The notes: a model not told the origin generated them from the letters alone. Positions 39,607-50,241 are shown, counted from the stretch's first letter. The stretch is 64,000 bases of DNA from Planctomycetota bacterium (GCA_014238855.1 JABAAH010000001.1:141936-205935), one strand, 5' to 3'. Program-made: numbers and translations.

Positions 39607-41019
39607 TTAACGCGGCTTCTTCTTCGCGAGCTTACGAGTATGGCCCGGAGTCTTCTTTTCAGCCTTGGCAGCTGTCCCGCTTTTTTTGCCTGCCTGCTTG
39701 CCATCATCTTTAGTCAACTTCTTTGCGTCTGACTTAGCTTTCAGGGCTTCTCGCTCTGCTGCTTCTCTTTGGGCAGCGAGTTCCGGCTTGATCGTAATTG
39801 ACCGAGCCTTATTTGGTTTCACAACAAAGGGCTTTGGTCCGGAACGCGTACCGATTGGCGTGCCGTCTGCATCTCGTTTAGGTCCAGAGCCAGGAGGAGG
39901 CTGCGGCGTCTTGCCTGCAGGACGAGGAGCTGCCTGAGGGCCAGCCGGACGAAACTGCTCTGACATGTCACCATCACTCGTTGCAGCCACAGCTGAAATA
40001 AGCGGCTCAGGCAATTTCTCACCACGCTTCGGCATTCTTTCTTTCGTGTCTGTAGTGATCTCAGCAAGAATTTTTTTAGCCTTCACACCATGTAATGACA
40101 AAAGTAAATCAGCTCCGAATTGATGTAAGAGAGAGCTGAACTCTCGTCCAATTTTCTTTGTTACCATCCGATCAAGACCCGGAGCACTTACTTGCTGATA
40201 CTCCTCAAAAGACACCAAGCCTGAGAGGTACAAAACTGCAACCGCCCCATGATCGAGAGGAACACCGTGACCACCAAGCGCAGTTGATATCACAAAAACT
40301 TTCGTGAATGGTGTTAACGATCGGAGGTTGTCCAGTGTTTTAACTCCATTCGATACAGAGTGTTTCTTTGCATGTTCCAAAGAAAACTCATACGTTGACT
40401 CAAAAACACTCTGAAGAGCTCGTCTTAGCGATAATGCCGCTCGTGATGGATCAGGCAAGCCTACAAGCAAGTCTGCCAACTCACCTACAGTAGTCACACG
40501 TACTTCATTGAGGTCAAATGCATGCTCAACTAAATTCGAAAATGCTTTTTCTGCATCATCATATTGAGCATTTTCGAGGCAGCACGCAAAGAGTACTTGA
40601 TCTAACAAGGGGCGAGAAGTGTTCGGCAACTTCGGTGCGTAGTGCCCCTTCAGCACTTTGTGAATCTTTGCAATAAGTTTCTGCTTCTGAGCCCCTGTAA
40701 GTTCAGGCTTCTTTTTCTCTGGCTTTGCTTTCTTGTCTCCAGCTGAAGCAACCACTTTCTTAGCTTTTGTCGTGCTTTTTTTCAGCACAGCAGGGAGCGG
40801 CTTCTTGGACTTTGGGCTAGACGCTTTCTTAGCTTTTGTCATGCTTTTTTTACTAGATGCTTTTTTACTCGCAGAGCTACTCTTCGCAGCAGCAGTCGTG
40901 CTCTTCTTAGCCTTTGCTATCTTTTTACTTGCAGGCTTTTTCACAGCCTTGGCTTTTTTCAGCTTGACTGCTGGCTTCTTTTGAGCGTTCGACTTCGTTG
41001 TTTTTTTCTTAGCAGTCAT
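39607..41019 (-). CDS. HhH-GPD-like protein with histone-H1-like basic tails
   Basis: The 470-residue protein has three parts. Residues 1-115 are almost only Lys, Ala, Ser and Pro (AKKA/KKP repeats), like histone H1 tails. Residues about 115-330 are a helical domain resembling the endonuclease III (HhH-GPD) fold: LLDQVLFACCLENAQYDDAEKAF, TVGELADLLVGLPD, and GVPLDHGAVAVL, which may match the VDTHV aspartate block. The catalytic lysine and the iron-sulfur cysteines are not evident. The C-terminal 100 residues are again Pro- and then Lys-rich. It overlaps rbfA by 4 nt, so it is the last gene of nusA-infB-rbfA. Likely a DNA- or RNA-binding protein; enzymatic activity is doubtful. Confidence 0.6.
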   Translation of the reverse strand: MTAKKKTTKSNAQKKPAVKLKKAKAVKKPASKKIAKAKKSTTAAAKSSSASKKASSKKSMTKAKKASSPKSKKPLPAVLKKSTTKAKKVVASAGDKKAKPEKKKPELTGAQKQKLIAKIHKVLKGHYAPKLPNTSRPLLDQVLFACCLENAQYDDAEKAFSNLVEHAFDLNEVRVTTVGELADLLVGLPDPSRAALSLRRALQSVFESTYEFSLEHAKKHSVSNGVKTLDNLRSLTPFTKVFVISTALGGHGVPLDHGAVAVLYLSGLVSFEEYQQVSAPGLDRMVTKKIGREFSSLLHQFGADLLLSLHGVKAKKILAEITTDTKERMPKRGEKLPEPLISAVAATSDGDMSEQFRPAGPQAAPRPAGKTPQPPPGSGPKRDADGTPIGTRSGPKPFVVKPNKARSITIKPELAAQREAAEREALKAKSDAKKLTKDDGKQAGKKSGTAAKAEKKTPGHTRKLAKKKPR

Positions 41020-41456
41020 ACAGTTCTTTCAGCGTCATCCTGAGGGTCTTGTTTAGAAATATCTGAAGATTGAGCGGGATCTGATTCTTCAGCGAGCACT
41101 TCGTCTTGATCTGAAACGGGCAACACTTCACCAAGAACTCGAGCGATCTCTAAAGAATGCTTTACGCCCGCATCAATTTCAAACCGTAATTTTGGAATGT
41201 AACGAGTGTCTATTCGCTCAGCAATCTTCGCCTGCAGAAAACCAGCCGAGTTTGACAGACCACGCAGTGCCAATTCTTGTTTTGCCGGACTTCCCATAAT
41301 CGACACTACAACTTTGGCTGAACGCATATCTGGAGCCATTTCGACACCGGTCACGGTGACGTCTTGGACTCGAGGATCACGGACTTGGGTGAGAATGGCC
41401 ATGCTGACCACTCCCCGCACTGCTTCTGCCGCCTTGAGAAGTCTACGCGTACTCAC
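41016..41456 (-). CDS. rbfA: Ribosome-binding factor A
   Basis: RbfA helps 30S maturation and cold adaptation by binding near helix 1 of 16S rRNA. The 146-residue protein has the KH-like fold with VVSMAILTQVRDPRVQDVTVTGVEMAPD and RYIPKLRFEIDAGVKHSLEI. The acidic C-terminal tail is a common addition. It overlaps infB by 4 nt (ATGA) and the HhH-GPD-like gene by 4 nt. Confidence 0.93.
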   Translation of the reverse strand: MSTRRLLKAAEAVRGVVSMAILTQVRDPRVQDVTVTGVEMAPDMRSAKVVVSIMGSPAKQELALRGLSNSAGFLQAKIAERIDTRYIPKLRFEIDAGVKHSLEIARVLGEVLPVSDQDEVLAEESDPAQSSDISKQDPQDDAERTV

Positions 41457-44161
41457 GAAAGTGTTCGTGCGACTTCCTCGATTTTATAACACTCGAGAAT
41501 GTCGCCCTCCTTTACGTCATTAAAGCCTGCAACTTTTATTCCACACTCGAGGCCGTCCCGAACCTCTTTTGCATCATCTTTTTCTCGTCGCAATGTATCA
41601 ATTGGGTAGTCACCAAGAACCCTGCTGTCACGAATAATTCGCAACCGGCCGTTTCGAGAGATGATGCCTCCTACGACCCGACAACCAGCAATAACCCCAA
41701 GTCGACTGATCGAAAAAGTTCGCTGAACCATGGCCCGACCAAGCTCCACTTCTTGCTTCTCAGGAGCAAGCATTCCCTCGAGTGCATCTTTCAGATCGCC
41801 TGTTACCTGGTAGATAATTTCGTATCGACGCACCTGAACACCACGATCATTTGCAAGTGACTTGGCCCGATCATCGGGAACAACATTAAACCCGATGACT
41901 ACAGCATCAGACGCATCTGCAAGCTGAATATCAGCTTCGCTAATCCCTCCAACCGACGCCTGAAGAATACGGATTCGCACCTCCGGATGCTCCAGTTTCT
42001 CTAATTCCTTCAGAATTGCTTCGATCGATCCACGAACGTCAGCTCTGATTATCAAATTTAGTGTTGGAGTCTTCTGAGCACCAAGGCGTTCAGTCAGGTT
42101 TTCGAATGTGACATGAACAGGAGAAGAAAGAAGATTCGTCTGCCTTCTAATATCTGTTCTTTTCGAGGCAACCTCTCGAGCAAGAGCAATCGCATCAACA
42201 ACATGAAATCGCTCGCCCGCACCCGGTGGAATGTCAAACCCCGCAACCATGACCGCCCGCGATGGGCCTGCCTGTTTTACTCGTCGATCCTTCAGAGTAT
42301 CCTGCATCGACTTAACGGTGCCAGTTGCCTCACCACAAACAACCGCATCTCCAACTTGAAGCGTGCCTTTCTGGACAAGTAGACAGGCGATGACACCCTG
42401 TCCGCCGTGCACGGAGGCGTCTAGGCAAACACCGGCAGCCGACCGATCTGGATTTGCTTGAATGTCATGCAACTCAGCAATGGTCAAAAGGGTGTCAAGT
42501 AGCTCATCCACACCCTCTCCTGTTGTAGCGCTTGTTTTGACAACTTCAGTATCGCCACCCCATTCTGTAGGCAACAACTCATTTGCAGCGAGTTGCTGGA
42601 AAACCTTATCAATATCTGCACCCGGAAGATCAATTTTATTGATCGCAACGACGATCGGCACATTGGCCGCTCGAACGTGACTGATTGCTTCCTCTGTCTG
42701 TGGCATGATGCCATCATCCGCTGCAACAACAAGCACAGCACAGTCAGTTACATTTGCTCCTCGAGCCCGCATTTGTGTAAATGCTTCATGACCGGGTGTA
42801 TCGACGAATGAAATTGGCCGGCCACTATGATCGATGGTGTAGGCCCGCATGTGCTGAGTGATGCCACCACTTTCCCTCGCAGCAACGTCACTGCCAAGAA
42901 TCTTATCTAGCAAAGATGTCTTACCGTGATCTACATGCCCAAGAAAAGTGATAACTGGTGCTCTGGATTGTTGCAGTTCAGGATCTTCATCAACAGCATC
43001 AAATCCAGCAAGTAATTCTTTTTCAAGATCTTCTGCAGTTTTTATGTCGAGCTGGACTCCTAAGTCAGCAGCGATTAACTCGACGGTATCTTTATCAAGT
43101 GTCGTACTCATATTTGGAATCACATCGAGACCAAAGCTGAGAAGTTTTCGTAAGACCTCACTTGCAGCAAGCCCAATTGACTCAGAGAACGCACGAACTG
43201 TGCAGGGCACCTGAACTGAGGCATTTGTTTTTCTTGGCGCTGCAGTCGAAACAGAAGGGCCGCGTCTTTGACGAGGACGACGACGCCTCATTGACCGATC
43301 ATCATCATCTCCACGGCCGCGTCGATCGGGTCGCTTCCGATGCAACTGTCGCAGCTCACGGCCACCAAGAAGATCCTCTCGCTGACCACCACCTTTGCCA
43401 GACTTCCGCGGTCGACCGGCGGCACCCGACGGTGGAAGCGGTGGAGCCAGGCCACCACCTGTCATTCCGTCACGTAATAAACCACCACGCTGACCACCAC
43501 GCTGGCCAACACGTTGACCAGGGCCCTGATCTTGCTGGCGTCCTTCGTGCTTCCGCATATGCTCTGCAAGAGGCTTTGTGCCACCCGCTTTTGCACTTCG
43601 AATGGCATCAAGTGGGAGCTTTACATCTGGCTTTTGCGCAACTGGCTCGTCGGATACTCTTGCCACAGGCTTCCGGCCAGCTGCTGGCATTGGCGGCAAT
43701 TTAAAGGTGGGCCTTGGGGCTGGCTTGTTCCCTGAACGCGGTCCCCGATTGGCTCCTGGTCGCACCTGTATCGGTGGAGCTGTTTCGCCACCTTGATCTC
43801 CTGATTCCGGGCGTTCGCCCGTGGGTCTCGCAGCCCTTCCCAAGGGGGCAGGCTTTGGGGCAGGGGTCCTCGAACCCAATTCTTTCGGTCGACCTTGGCG
43901 GGCTGCACCAGTCGGCGCGACATAATCTTCTCTCGTGAGCACCGTAGGATTTTTCGGGGGTGCCGCGGCCTCAGTTGTCTTTGGCCGATCAGGCGTCTTA
44001 GTTTTCCCTGCAATGAATTCTTTAAGCCTGGAAACTTCAGTGTCATCAAGGCTAGCAAGGGCAGAACCCTTATCTTGAATACCCGCGCGAGAACACAGTT
44101 CGACGAGCTCTTTGCTGTCGAGTTTTAATTCCTTCGCAAGACTGTATATGCGAACCGCCAC
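41453..44161 (-). CDS. infB: Translation initiation factor IF-2
   Basis: IF-2 is the GTPase that places fMet-tRNA on the 30S subunit. The 902-residue protein starts with an IF2-N domain ([25 protein letters not shown]), then about 250 residues rich in Pro, Gly, Gln and Arg, a second IF2-N region, and the G domain with [14 protein letters not shown] at residue 408, DTPGHEAF and NKIDLPG. The C-terminal domains end in [17 protein letters not shown] and [23 protein letters not shown]. It lies 78 nt downstream of nusA and overlaps rbfA. Confidence 0.97.
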   Translation of the reverse strand: MAVRIYSLAKELKLDSKELVELCSRAGIQDKGSALASLDDTEVSRLKEFIAGKTKTPDRPKTTEAAAPPKNPTVLTREDYVAPTGAARQGRPKELGSRTPAPKPAPLGRAARPTGERPESGDQGGETAPPIQVRPGANRGPRSGNKPAPRPTFKLPPMPAAGRKPVARVSDEPVAQKPDVKLPLDAIRSAKAGGTKPLAEHMRKHEGRQQDQGPGQRVGQRGGQRGGLLRDGMTGGGLAPPLPPSGAAGRPRKSGKGGGQREDLLGGRELRQLHRKRPDRRGRGDDDDRSMRRRRPRQRRGPSVSTAAPRKTNASVQVPCTVRAFSESIGLAASEVLRKLLSFGLDVIPNMSTTLDKDTVELIAADLGVQLDIKTAEDLEKELLAGFDAVDEDPELQQSRAPVITFLGHVDHGKTSLLDKILGSDVAARESGGITQHMRAYTIDHSGRPISFVDTPGHEAFTQMRARGANVTDCAVLVVAADDGIMPQTEEAISHVRAANVPIVVAINKIDLPGADIDKVFQQLAANELLPTEWGGDTEVVKTSATTGEGVDELLDTLLTIAELHDIQANPDRSAAGVCLDASVHGGQGVIACLLVQKGTLQVGDAVVCGEATGTVKSMQDTLKDRRVKQAGPSRAVMVAGFDIPPGAGERFHVVDAIALAREVASKRTDIRRQTNLLSSPVHVTFENLTERLGAQKTPTLNLIIRADVRGSIEAILKELEKLEHPEVRIRILQASVGGISEADIQLADASDAVVIGFNVVPDDRAKSLANDRGVQVRRYEIIYQVTGDLKDALEGMLAPEKQEVELGRAMVQRTFSISRLGVIAGCRVVGGIISRNGRLRIIRDSRVLGDYPIDTLRREKDDAKEVRDGLECGIKVAGFNDVKEGDILECYKIEEVARTLS

Positions 44162-44239
44162 GAGTGTTACTCCGACCTTTATTGATCCTCTTTAGCCAGC
44201 AAACAAAACTTTGCCAGCACTGTAAAAATTCCTGAAACA

Positions 44240-45622
44240 TCATGAACCAGATTGCGGAGGTGTTGATGCCTCACTTGCTTCCCCTGATGCAATCTCAGCA
44301 TCCATGGGTTCGCCTTGTGAGGTCGACTCCTGCTCCTGCACTTCTTCACCAGCCTCTGAAGCATTCTCAACGCTACTGTCTGCATTCGCTTCTACCGAGA
44401 CCGGCTCGACATGCTCCTGCTCACGCTGCTTCCGTCGTTCGTCTGCAGCCGCTACTTCAGCGACAGTTGCTCGATTTTCGGCTTCATTCACAATCATATC
44501 GACTGCTTCTGCCGATAACTCGCCCATCTCCATCAGATCATCAGGCTCAATAACAGAGAGGTCGTCGTACGATAGAAACCCTTCACCGACAAGTCGTTCC
44601 GCAACTGATTCTTCGAGGCCCTCAATTGAAGAGAACCCATCCACGGCGCGTTCGATCTGCTGATCGAGTTCTTCTCGCGTCATAATTTCGATATCCCAGC
44701 CACACAACTTGCTAGCAAGACGGACATTTTGACCTCGTCGTCCAATTGCAAGTGACAGTTGATCCTCACGCACAAGGACAATACCGCGACCAAGCATCTG
44801 GCAGAGAATCACTTCATCGACTTCTGCTGGCTGGAGAGCATTGGGAACAAGCACCTGAAGATCATCGTTCCAACGAACGATATCGATTCGCTCACCACCA
44901 AGTTCTTCAACAATATTCTTGATCCGATTACCTCGGACGCCAACGCAAGCCCCGACGCAGTCCACCCGATTATCAGAACTTATTACTGCAACCTTACTGC
45001 GGTACCCAGGCTCCCGAGAAATAGCACGAATTTCAATAATGCCGTCAATAATTTCAGGGATTTCCTGTTCAAAAAGTCTTTGGACCAACTGTGGCCGAAT
45101 CCGCGACAGAATTATTTTAACACGACTACCTGATTTCCGAACTTCGAAAATCGTGGCTCGTACCCGCTCATTCACATGAAAACTCTCACCCGGGATCTGT
45201 TCACTTCGAGGCAATATCGCCTCGGTCGCCCCAAGAGATACGGTGGCGACGCCACCATCGAAACGTGTCACAAGCCCAGAGACCATCTGGCCGACTTGCT
45301 CTTCATACTCATCATGAATGGAATCTCGCTCAGCTTCGCGGATTTTTTGAATAATCACTTGCTTGGCTGTCTGTGCGCCAATTCGCCCAGTGATCTCTTC
45401 CGGGTCAATATTTGTGCCATCGCAAGTTCCAGCGATAGCACCCGATTCCCGATCGATTTGTATGATGACTTCGGCATCTTCGCCATAATGGCGTACTAAT
45501 GCGGTGACCAACGCAGATTCAATCGCCTGAAAAACGATCTCCTTGTCGATGTTTTTATCGCGATGAATTGCGTCGACTATTCGGAGAATTTCTTCTGGCT
45601 TCATGCGTGTCTCGGAACTCAC
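44240..45622 (-). CDS. nusA: Transcription elongation factor NusA
   Basis: NusA binds RNA polymerase and nascent RNA and modulates pausing, termination and antitermination. The 460-residue protein has the N-terminal polymerase-binding domain ([23 protein letters not shown]), S1 ([18 protein letters not shown]), two KH domains ([27 protein letters not shown] and [18 protein letters not shown]) and a helix-hairpin-helix segment, then an acidic Glu/Ser-rich tail. rimP, which usually precedes nusA, is absent; 235 nt separate nusA from the ketosynthase-like gene upstream. Confidence 0.96.
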   Translation of the reverse strand: MSSETRMKPEEILRIVDAIHRDKNIDKEIVFQAIESALVTALVRHYGEDAEVIIQIDRESGAIAGTCDGTNIDPEEITGRIGAQTAKQVIIQKIREAERDSIHDEYEEQVGQMVSGLVTRFDGGVATVSLGATEAILPRSEQIPGESFHVNERVRATIFEVRKSGSRVKIILSRIRPQLVQRLFEQEIPEIIDGIIEIRAISREPGYRSKVAVISSDNRVDCVGACVGVRGNRIKNIVEELGGERIDIVRWNDDLQVLVPNALQPAEVDEVILCQMLGRGIVLVREDQLSLAIGRRGQNVRLASKLCGWDIEIMTREELDQQIERAVDGFSSIEGLEESVAERLVGEGFLSYDDLSVIEPDDLMEMGELSAEAVDMIVNEAENRATVAEVAAADERRKQREQEHVEPVSVEANADSSVENASEAGEEVQEQESTSQGEPMDAEIASGEASEASTPPQSGS

Positions 45623-45857
45623 TAACCCAATCCAGATATATCGAAGACCGCCAACTCTACTTCCAAGTGCAGTGATCGGGGAGCCAGCACCTGTAAGTCG
45701 TGCCGGAAAAGTCGACGCTCCACAAAACCGTGGCCGTCAAAAAGCACCCGATAAAGGCGATCTCAGCGTTTCCTCAAACCAGCACGCCACAAACCAATAC
45801 GAAGGTCCGACAAGGCACCTTCCTAGTATCAGAAGGTAAAACAGGCATCGGAAACTG

Positions 45858-47207
45858 TCAAGAAGCAGCTCCAATGGCCCCTTCTGGGCACCGCCCGAAA
45901 ACAAGGGAACCGGCTTGACCCTGCGGAGTTGCTGCAAAGCTCAGAAAGCTATCACCCGCTGTATCTCCTCGGATTGCCGCACGAATCGGGCACTCAGCAT
46001 CCTGTGTTTCATAATTTTTATGCAGAAAAAGCTCGTTTTTTTGAAGTGCCAGGAGGCTCGCAATGCATTCAATAAGTCCACTACCAGCTCCTAGATGGCC
46101 AAAATTGCTTTTTGCTGAGACCAGAGGCAGTTGGTCCATCGTTTCACCGAGTGATTCTCGTAGTCCGCCATATTCCTCCTTGTCACCCTCAGTCGTGCTT
46201 AACCCCTGTGCGTGAACATGTCCGAGAGCATCCGAACTGATACCAGCTGATGCAAGTGCTCGGGAAGTAACTGATCGCACGACAGACTTTCGTTGACCGA
46301 CTGCCATCCCCGTAACATGTGACGCCGCTGCATGCCCAAGAATTTCACCGTAGATCTGTGCATTCCTATTCTGAGCGTGCTGAAGTTCTTCCAAGATGAG
46401 TACAGCAGCGCCCTCGCCAAGTACCATCCCCTTTCGATCACGATCAAATGGGCGACTCCAGGTCTCTGGCGAATCGTCACCCAAAGCCACCTGCTCATTC
46501 AAGATTGCATGAACCATCTTCATCGGGTGAATACGGGTGCCTGTCGCTCCCACTAGCATGACATCAGCGGCTCCGCGTTTGATAGTAATGGCCGCCTCTC
46601 CAGCAGCGATATGGCCACTCGCCTCTCGCACTGTAAGTGAATTACTCGGACCACGAAGGTCATTGAAGATAGCAATATGACTTGCTGGCATGTTCGGCAG
46701 ATACTTCAATAACCACAGAGGTGTCATCGAAGGAAGCCCCTCTGCACCCCATCTGTTGAAATCAAACTGTCCATCGCTTCCCCGACAACGCTCAACTGCT
46801 GCCGTAAAATCTTCTGGCATTGTCAGCATATAGTCAGAACCGAATACACATCCAAATCGCTCTGGGATCACAGTCGGTGATGCTCCGGTCACAAGACCAC
46901 TGTCGGAAAGGGCACGCTGTGCAGCTGCAACTGCCATTTGCGTCTCCCGACACATCACTTTCAAGCCCTTCCGAATTGACTTCTTCCGACTCGCATCGAG
47001 TTCACCAAACTCACTGATATGCCCAGTAAAACAATTTGCTTCAGCGGCATAACGCAACGGTAAGCCATCGACAGGAAAAGCAGACAGGGGACCAACAGCC
47101 GAACGCCCCTCGATCAACCCTGCCCAAAGATCTTCAACCGTAAGACCGAACGGTGAGATGGCGGCTACACCAGTCACTACAACTCGGCGATGATTCGTTG
47201 CATTCAT
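45858..47207 (-). CDS. Beta-ketoacyl synthase paralogue with no catalytic cysteine
   Basis: The 449-residue protein (from the ATG at 47207, which begins NHRRVVVTGVAAISPFG) has the full thiolase fold of FabF-type ketosynthases. The nucleophile region reads SLTVREASGH, so Glu195 replaces the Cys of TACASG. The first active-site His is Gln334 in HVHAQGLST (normally NAHGTST), while His371 in KSNFGHLGAGSG is kept. It cannot condense acyl chains in the usual way. Such Cys losses define chain-length factors and KSQ decarboxylases of type II polyketide systems. It is the last gene of a run that contains fabD, fabG, acpP and an intact fabF, so it could pair with FabF or act on malonyl-ACP. Confidence 0.8.
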   Translation of the reverse strand: MNATNHRRVVVTGVAAISPFGLTVEDLWAGLIEGRSAVGPLSAFPVDGLPLRYAAEANCFTGHISEFGELDASRKKSIRKGLKVMCRETQMAVAAAQRALSDSGLVTGASPTVIPERFGCVFGSDYMLTMPEDFTAAVERCRGSDGQFDFNRWGAEGLPSMTPLWLLKYLPNMPASHIAIFNDLRGPSNSLTVREASGHIAAGEAAITIKRGAADVMLVGATGTRIHPMKMVHAILNEQVALGDDSPETWSRPFDRDRKGMVLGEGAAVLILEELQHAQNRNAQIYGEILGHAAASHVTGMAVGQRKSVVRSVTSRALASAGISSDALGHVHAQGLSTTEGDKEEYGGLRESLGETMDQLPLVSAKSNFGHLGAGSGLIECIASLLALQKNELFLHKNYETQDAECPIRAAIRGDTAGDSFLSFAATPQGQAGSLVFGRCPEGAIGAAS

Positions 47208-47280
47208 AAAAGAAACCAGAGTCCATGTTCTCAAAAGGCTGGTACAAATATTATCAGGTCGACTATTAGCAGGACGACCA

Positions 47281-48492
47281 TTAGTCAGAGTGCTGATGTC
47301 GACGGGAAAAGCTACAATACGAGATTGATTCCTTCCATCCTAGATCAGATGGAGGCAAAGCGGACTGCTGTGGCACCTTGTTACGAAGACGTGGTTCAAT
47401 CACAACAATTGCATCACTTCGTTTGATTTCAGTAAAAAGACCTGCCGACGCCGCCTTATTTTGGCCGGGTACTGGCCAAGGCACTAACCCCAACCCAATA
47501 ACAAGGGTTCGAGATACTGGCCAACGGAATCGCTCACCAATCCGAACTGCCGAAATTTGGGGCACTTCTAGTTTCACGTCAGGGCGATTGCCAACAGGTA
47601 CAGCTACTGAGACAGATGCCATGCGTTCAATCTGATCAATCCGACAGCGAAGAACCATATCTACAAGTTCACCATCAAGAGAGACAAGCGGTTGCACGTC
47701 AACGCTCAAGCCCTCTCGACACGTGGCTGACAACGGTTGCCATCCATTCGGAAGTGACGAGTTGATGGTAATGTCTTGTATGTAAGAACGTTCACGAACC
47801 CCGGATAACGTTGCGGGCACACCGTTCGCTGCAAACACTGGCCCGACTGGTAATTCTTCAACATCATTTCGTGCCAAAAGTCGATTGACTAACTCCGCTG
47901 AATTCTCACGGGGCACAACCCACGCCTGCACACCTGCTGTAGCAGTCGGCATTGCCGTCATTGTCTCTGATGCCTGCTGACGCCACCGCACGGAACCGAT
48001 TCCAATGACACGTATTTGAAACCGATGAGGTGATGCAACGTCTGCAGTAAATCGCTCAACAACATCAGCAACCTTGGACTGCATATCCGGGGTGTGATAG
48101 CAGGAAAGCTTTGCCTCAGAAGCCGACAGAGACGCCGCGTGCTTTCCGTGCCACTGTTCATACCCAGTCTGCTGGAGAATCCAGTGCACGACATGCTCTT
48201 CGCTTCCGACTCCAGCCACCTGTACAAAAGGTGCGATATCGTACGTCTTCCATACCTGTCCAGCGGTTGATGGAATCTGGCAGAACACATGGTGCGGAGC
48301 CCAAACTGCCAGCAAAACCCAAACGACACACGACACGACCACACGTCGATGCGATTCCCCTTGGTTGCGAGGTGCTCCAAAAATTTGCATAGAACCAACT
48401 TGCCGGCTTTGAGGCACAGAACTTTTTTCTGGGCACAGTTGGAAATTCATTCCCCGTAGAACAGACTCATTAAGTTGCGTTCTCAAGTTCAC
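47281..48492 (-). CDS. Exported protein of unknown function, possibly secretin-related
   Basis: I do not recognise this 403-residue protein with confidence. A hydrophobic segment (VVVSCVVWVLLAVWAPHHVFC, about 51-71) suggests export. The remainder is beta-rich, with parts such as VDVQPLVSLDGELVDMVLRCRIDQIERM and RTLVIGLGLVPWPVPGQ that recall the beta domain of secretins (GspD/PilQ) but lack the full set of motifs. The tracked start is GTG; ATG codons at 48450 and 48390 are alternatives. It is placed between fabF and the ketosynthase-like gene, in the same direction. Confidence 0.5.
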   Translation of the reverse strand: MNLRTQLNESVLRGMNFQLCPEKSSVPQSRQVGSMQIFGAPRNQGESHRRVVVSCVVWVLLAVWAPHHVFCQIPSTAGQVWKTYDIAPFVQVAGVGSEEHVVHWILQQTGYEQWHGKHAASLSASEAKLSCYHTPDMQSKVADVVERFTADVASPHRFQIRVIGIGSVRWRQQASETMTAMPTATAGVQAWVVPRENSAELVNRLLARNDVEELPVGPVFAANGVPATLSGVRERSYIQDITINSSLPNGWQPLSATCREGLSVDVQPLVSLDGELVDMVLRCRIDQIERMASVSVAVPVGNRPDVKLEVPQISAVRIGERFRWPVSRTLVIGLGLVPWPVPGQNKAASAGLFTEIKRSDAIVVIEPRLRNKVPQQSALPPSDLGWKESISYCSFSRRHQHSD

Positions 48493-48502
48493 AATTACAC
48501 AC

Positions 48503-48542
48503 TATCCAGGAAAGCCAGCCGATATTCAGGAAAGCCTGCCGA
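48503..48542. repeat. 20-bp tandem duplication over the fabF stop codon
   Basis: Two adjacent 20-bp copies (TATCCAGGAAAGCCAGCCGA and TATTCAGGAAAGCCTGCCGA) agree in 18 positions. The copy nearer the gene contains the fabF TGA stop (48526-48528); the other lies just downstream. The protein is unaffected because the proximal copy keeps the stop. Confidence 0.9.
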
Positions 48543-49767
48543 GCACAAGGCTGGCGTTATGACCTCCAAAACCGAAACTATTACTCATCACCACTTGGAC
48601 CTGTAACTCTCTCGGCTGATTTGGTGCGTAATCAAGATCACACTCAGGGTCTGGCGTTTCAAGATTAATTGTTGGTGGAACCACATTATGCTGGAGTGCC
48701 ATCGCGCAGGCCACGAGTTCAATACCGCCGCTCGCACCGAGCGTGTGCCCAAGATGGCTCTTGATACTCGAAACAACAAGACTTTTTGAATGTTCGCCGA
48801 ATACTTTTTTAATCGCTAACGTCTCCGCCTTGTCGCCGAGCGGAGTGCTTGTCCCATGAGCATTAATGTAATCAATCGAGTCCGGAGAGACGCCCGCGTC
48901 ATTGAGCGCCATCGACATAGCTCTTGCAGCGCCACGGCCCTCTTCATCAGGCTGGGTAATATGCCCTGCATCACCGCTTGAACCATACCCCATGAGCTCA
49001 CCATATATTTTCGCCCCACGCTGGCGAGCGTGTTCGAATTCCTCAAGAACAACAACGCCAGCCCCTTCTGCCAGCACAAAACCGTCTCGGTCACTATCAA
49101 ATGGCCGGCTCGCCTGCTGTGGGGCATCACTTCGAAAAGAGAGCGCTCGCATGTTTTGAAAACCGGCAAGACCCATGGGAGTAAGAGCCGCTTCACTTCC
49201 TCCAGCCACCATGACATCGGCATCACCATACCGAATTGCTCGCAACGCCTCACCGATAGAATTAGCAGCGCTTGCACACGCCGTAGCAACGGCAAAATTT
49301 GGCCCTTTAATACCATGAATTGCAGAGACATGACCACTCGCAGCATTCACAATCAACTTCGGTATCGTGAACGGCGAAACCTTATCGATGCCCTTTTTGA
49401 TTAGTCTCTCGTGCTGTGCCTCAAACTCAGCTAACCCGCCTATACCTGAACCAACAACGACACCACACCGGTACGGATCTTCTTTTTGAAAATCAATACC
49501 TGAATCTCGCACCGCATCAGCAGCGGCAGCAATCGCAAACTGCGTAAAGCGATCGATTCGCCGAAGTTCTTTTACGCCAGCGACACCCTCTGCTAAACCA
49601 TCCCATGGGACCTGTCCGGCAAACTGGACTCGATACCCTGAAACATCAAAAAGAGAGATTGGTCCGACGCCGCTGTCACCAGCAAGCAGTCGACTCCATA
49701 GCGTTTCAACAGGCCTGCCAAGAGACGTAACTACTCCGAGACCAGTAAGCACAATCCGTCGCTTCAT
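48526..49767 (-). CDS. fabF: Beta-ketoacyl-ACP synthase II
   Basis: FabF elongates fatty acids by condensing acyl groups with malonyl-ACP. The 413-residue protein has an intact active site: Cys in VATACASAANSIG, His in NAHGTSTPLGDKAE and His in KSHLGHTLGASG. The ATG at 49767 is preferred to 49797 because AAGGAC lies a few bases upstream and MKRRIVLTGLGVVTSLG is the family N-terminus. acpP is 51 nt upstream, as in most bacteria. A 20-bp tandem duplication spans its stop codon. Confidence 0.96.
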   Translation of the reverse strand: MKRRIVLTGLGVVTSLGRPVETLWSRLLAGDSGVGPISLFDVSGYRVQFAGQVPWDGLAEGVAGVKELRRIDRFTQFAIAAAADAVRDSGIDFQKEDPYRCGVVVGSGIGGLAEFEAQHERLIKKGIDKVSPFTIPKLIVNAASGHVSAIHGIKGPNFAVATACASAANSIGEALRAIRYGDADVMVAGGSEAALTPMGLAGFQNMRALSFRSDAPQQASRPFDSDRDGFVLAEGAGVVVLEEFEHARQRGAKIYGELMGYGSSGDAGHITQPDEEGRGAARAMSMALNDAGVSPDSIDYINAHGTSTPLGDKAETLAIKKVFGEHSKSLVVSSIKSHLGHTLGASGGIELVACAMALQHNVVPPTINLETPDPECDLDYAPNQPRELQVQVVMSNSFGFGGHNASLVLGRLS

Positions 49768-49818
49768 GTCGTCCTTGATCAAACCTGAGCAAAACATGTG
49801 ATCTTTGCAAAAACTGGA

Positions 49819-50055
49819 TCAGCCTTGATTGTTTTCAATGAACTCAACCGCTTGGCCAACAGTCTGAATTTTCTCGGCAGCATCGTCGGGAATATTGATC
49901 TCGAATTCTTCCTCGAGTTCCATAACGAGTTCCACGGTATCGAGAGAGTCTGCACCGAGGTCGTTAATGAACGATGTCTCGGAAGTGATCTGTTCCTTGC
50001 TTACGCCTAACTGAGAAGCAACGATGTCGATCACTCGATCCTGGACTGATGCCAC
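49819..50055 (-). CDS. acpP: Acyl carrier protein, GTG start
   Basis: AcpP carries acyl chains on a phosphopantetheine arm. The real start is the GTG at 50055: it has GGAGGATCAGAC directly upstream and gives a 78-residue protein, the normal size. The tracked start adds 23 unrelated residues. Ser37 in [10 protein letters not shown] is the attachment site. The protein is acidic and four-helical as expected. It lies between fabG and fabF. Confidence 0.95.
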   Translation of the reverse strand: MASVQDRVIDIVASQLGVSKEQITSETSFINDLGADSLDTVELVMELEEEFEINIPDDAAEKIQTVGQAVEFIENNQG

Positions 50056-50241
50056 GTCTGATCCTCCAAATATTGTGAATCGCGATCCTGTCTCGCGAAA
50101 CGTATGAAATGTTTTAAATAACAAATCCGCCGCAAACTAATCATGAAACAGTTTGAAAGCGACGAAACTGTACCGCAAGATATACCGGGTCACACCATAC
50201 CCTGTCCAGTTCGTACCAAAAAAAACGGCAAGCAGGGCGTC

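Noticed and set aside
43162-43704. 180-residue ORF antisense to infB
   Set aside because: His/Gln-rich shadow of the Pro/Gly/Gln-rich IF-2 linker; infB is certain.
45700-45918. 72-residue + strand ORF between nusA and the ketosynthase-like gene, checked as a possible rimP remnant
   Set aside because: Wrong strand and no RimP motifs; the 235-nt gap appears non-coding.
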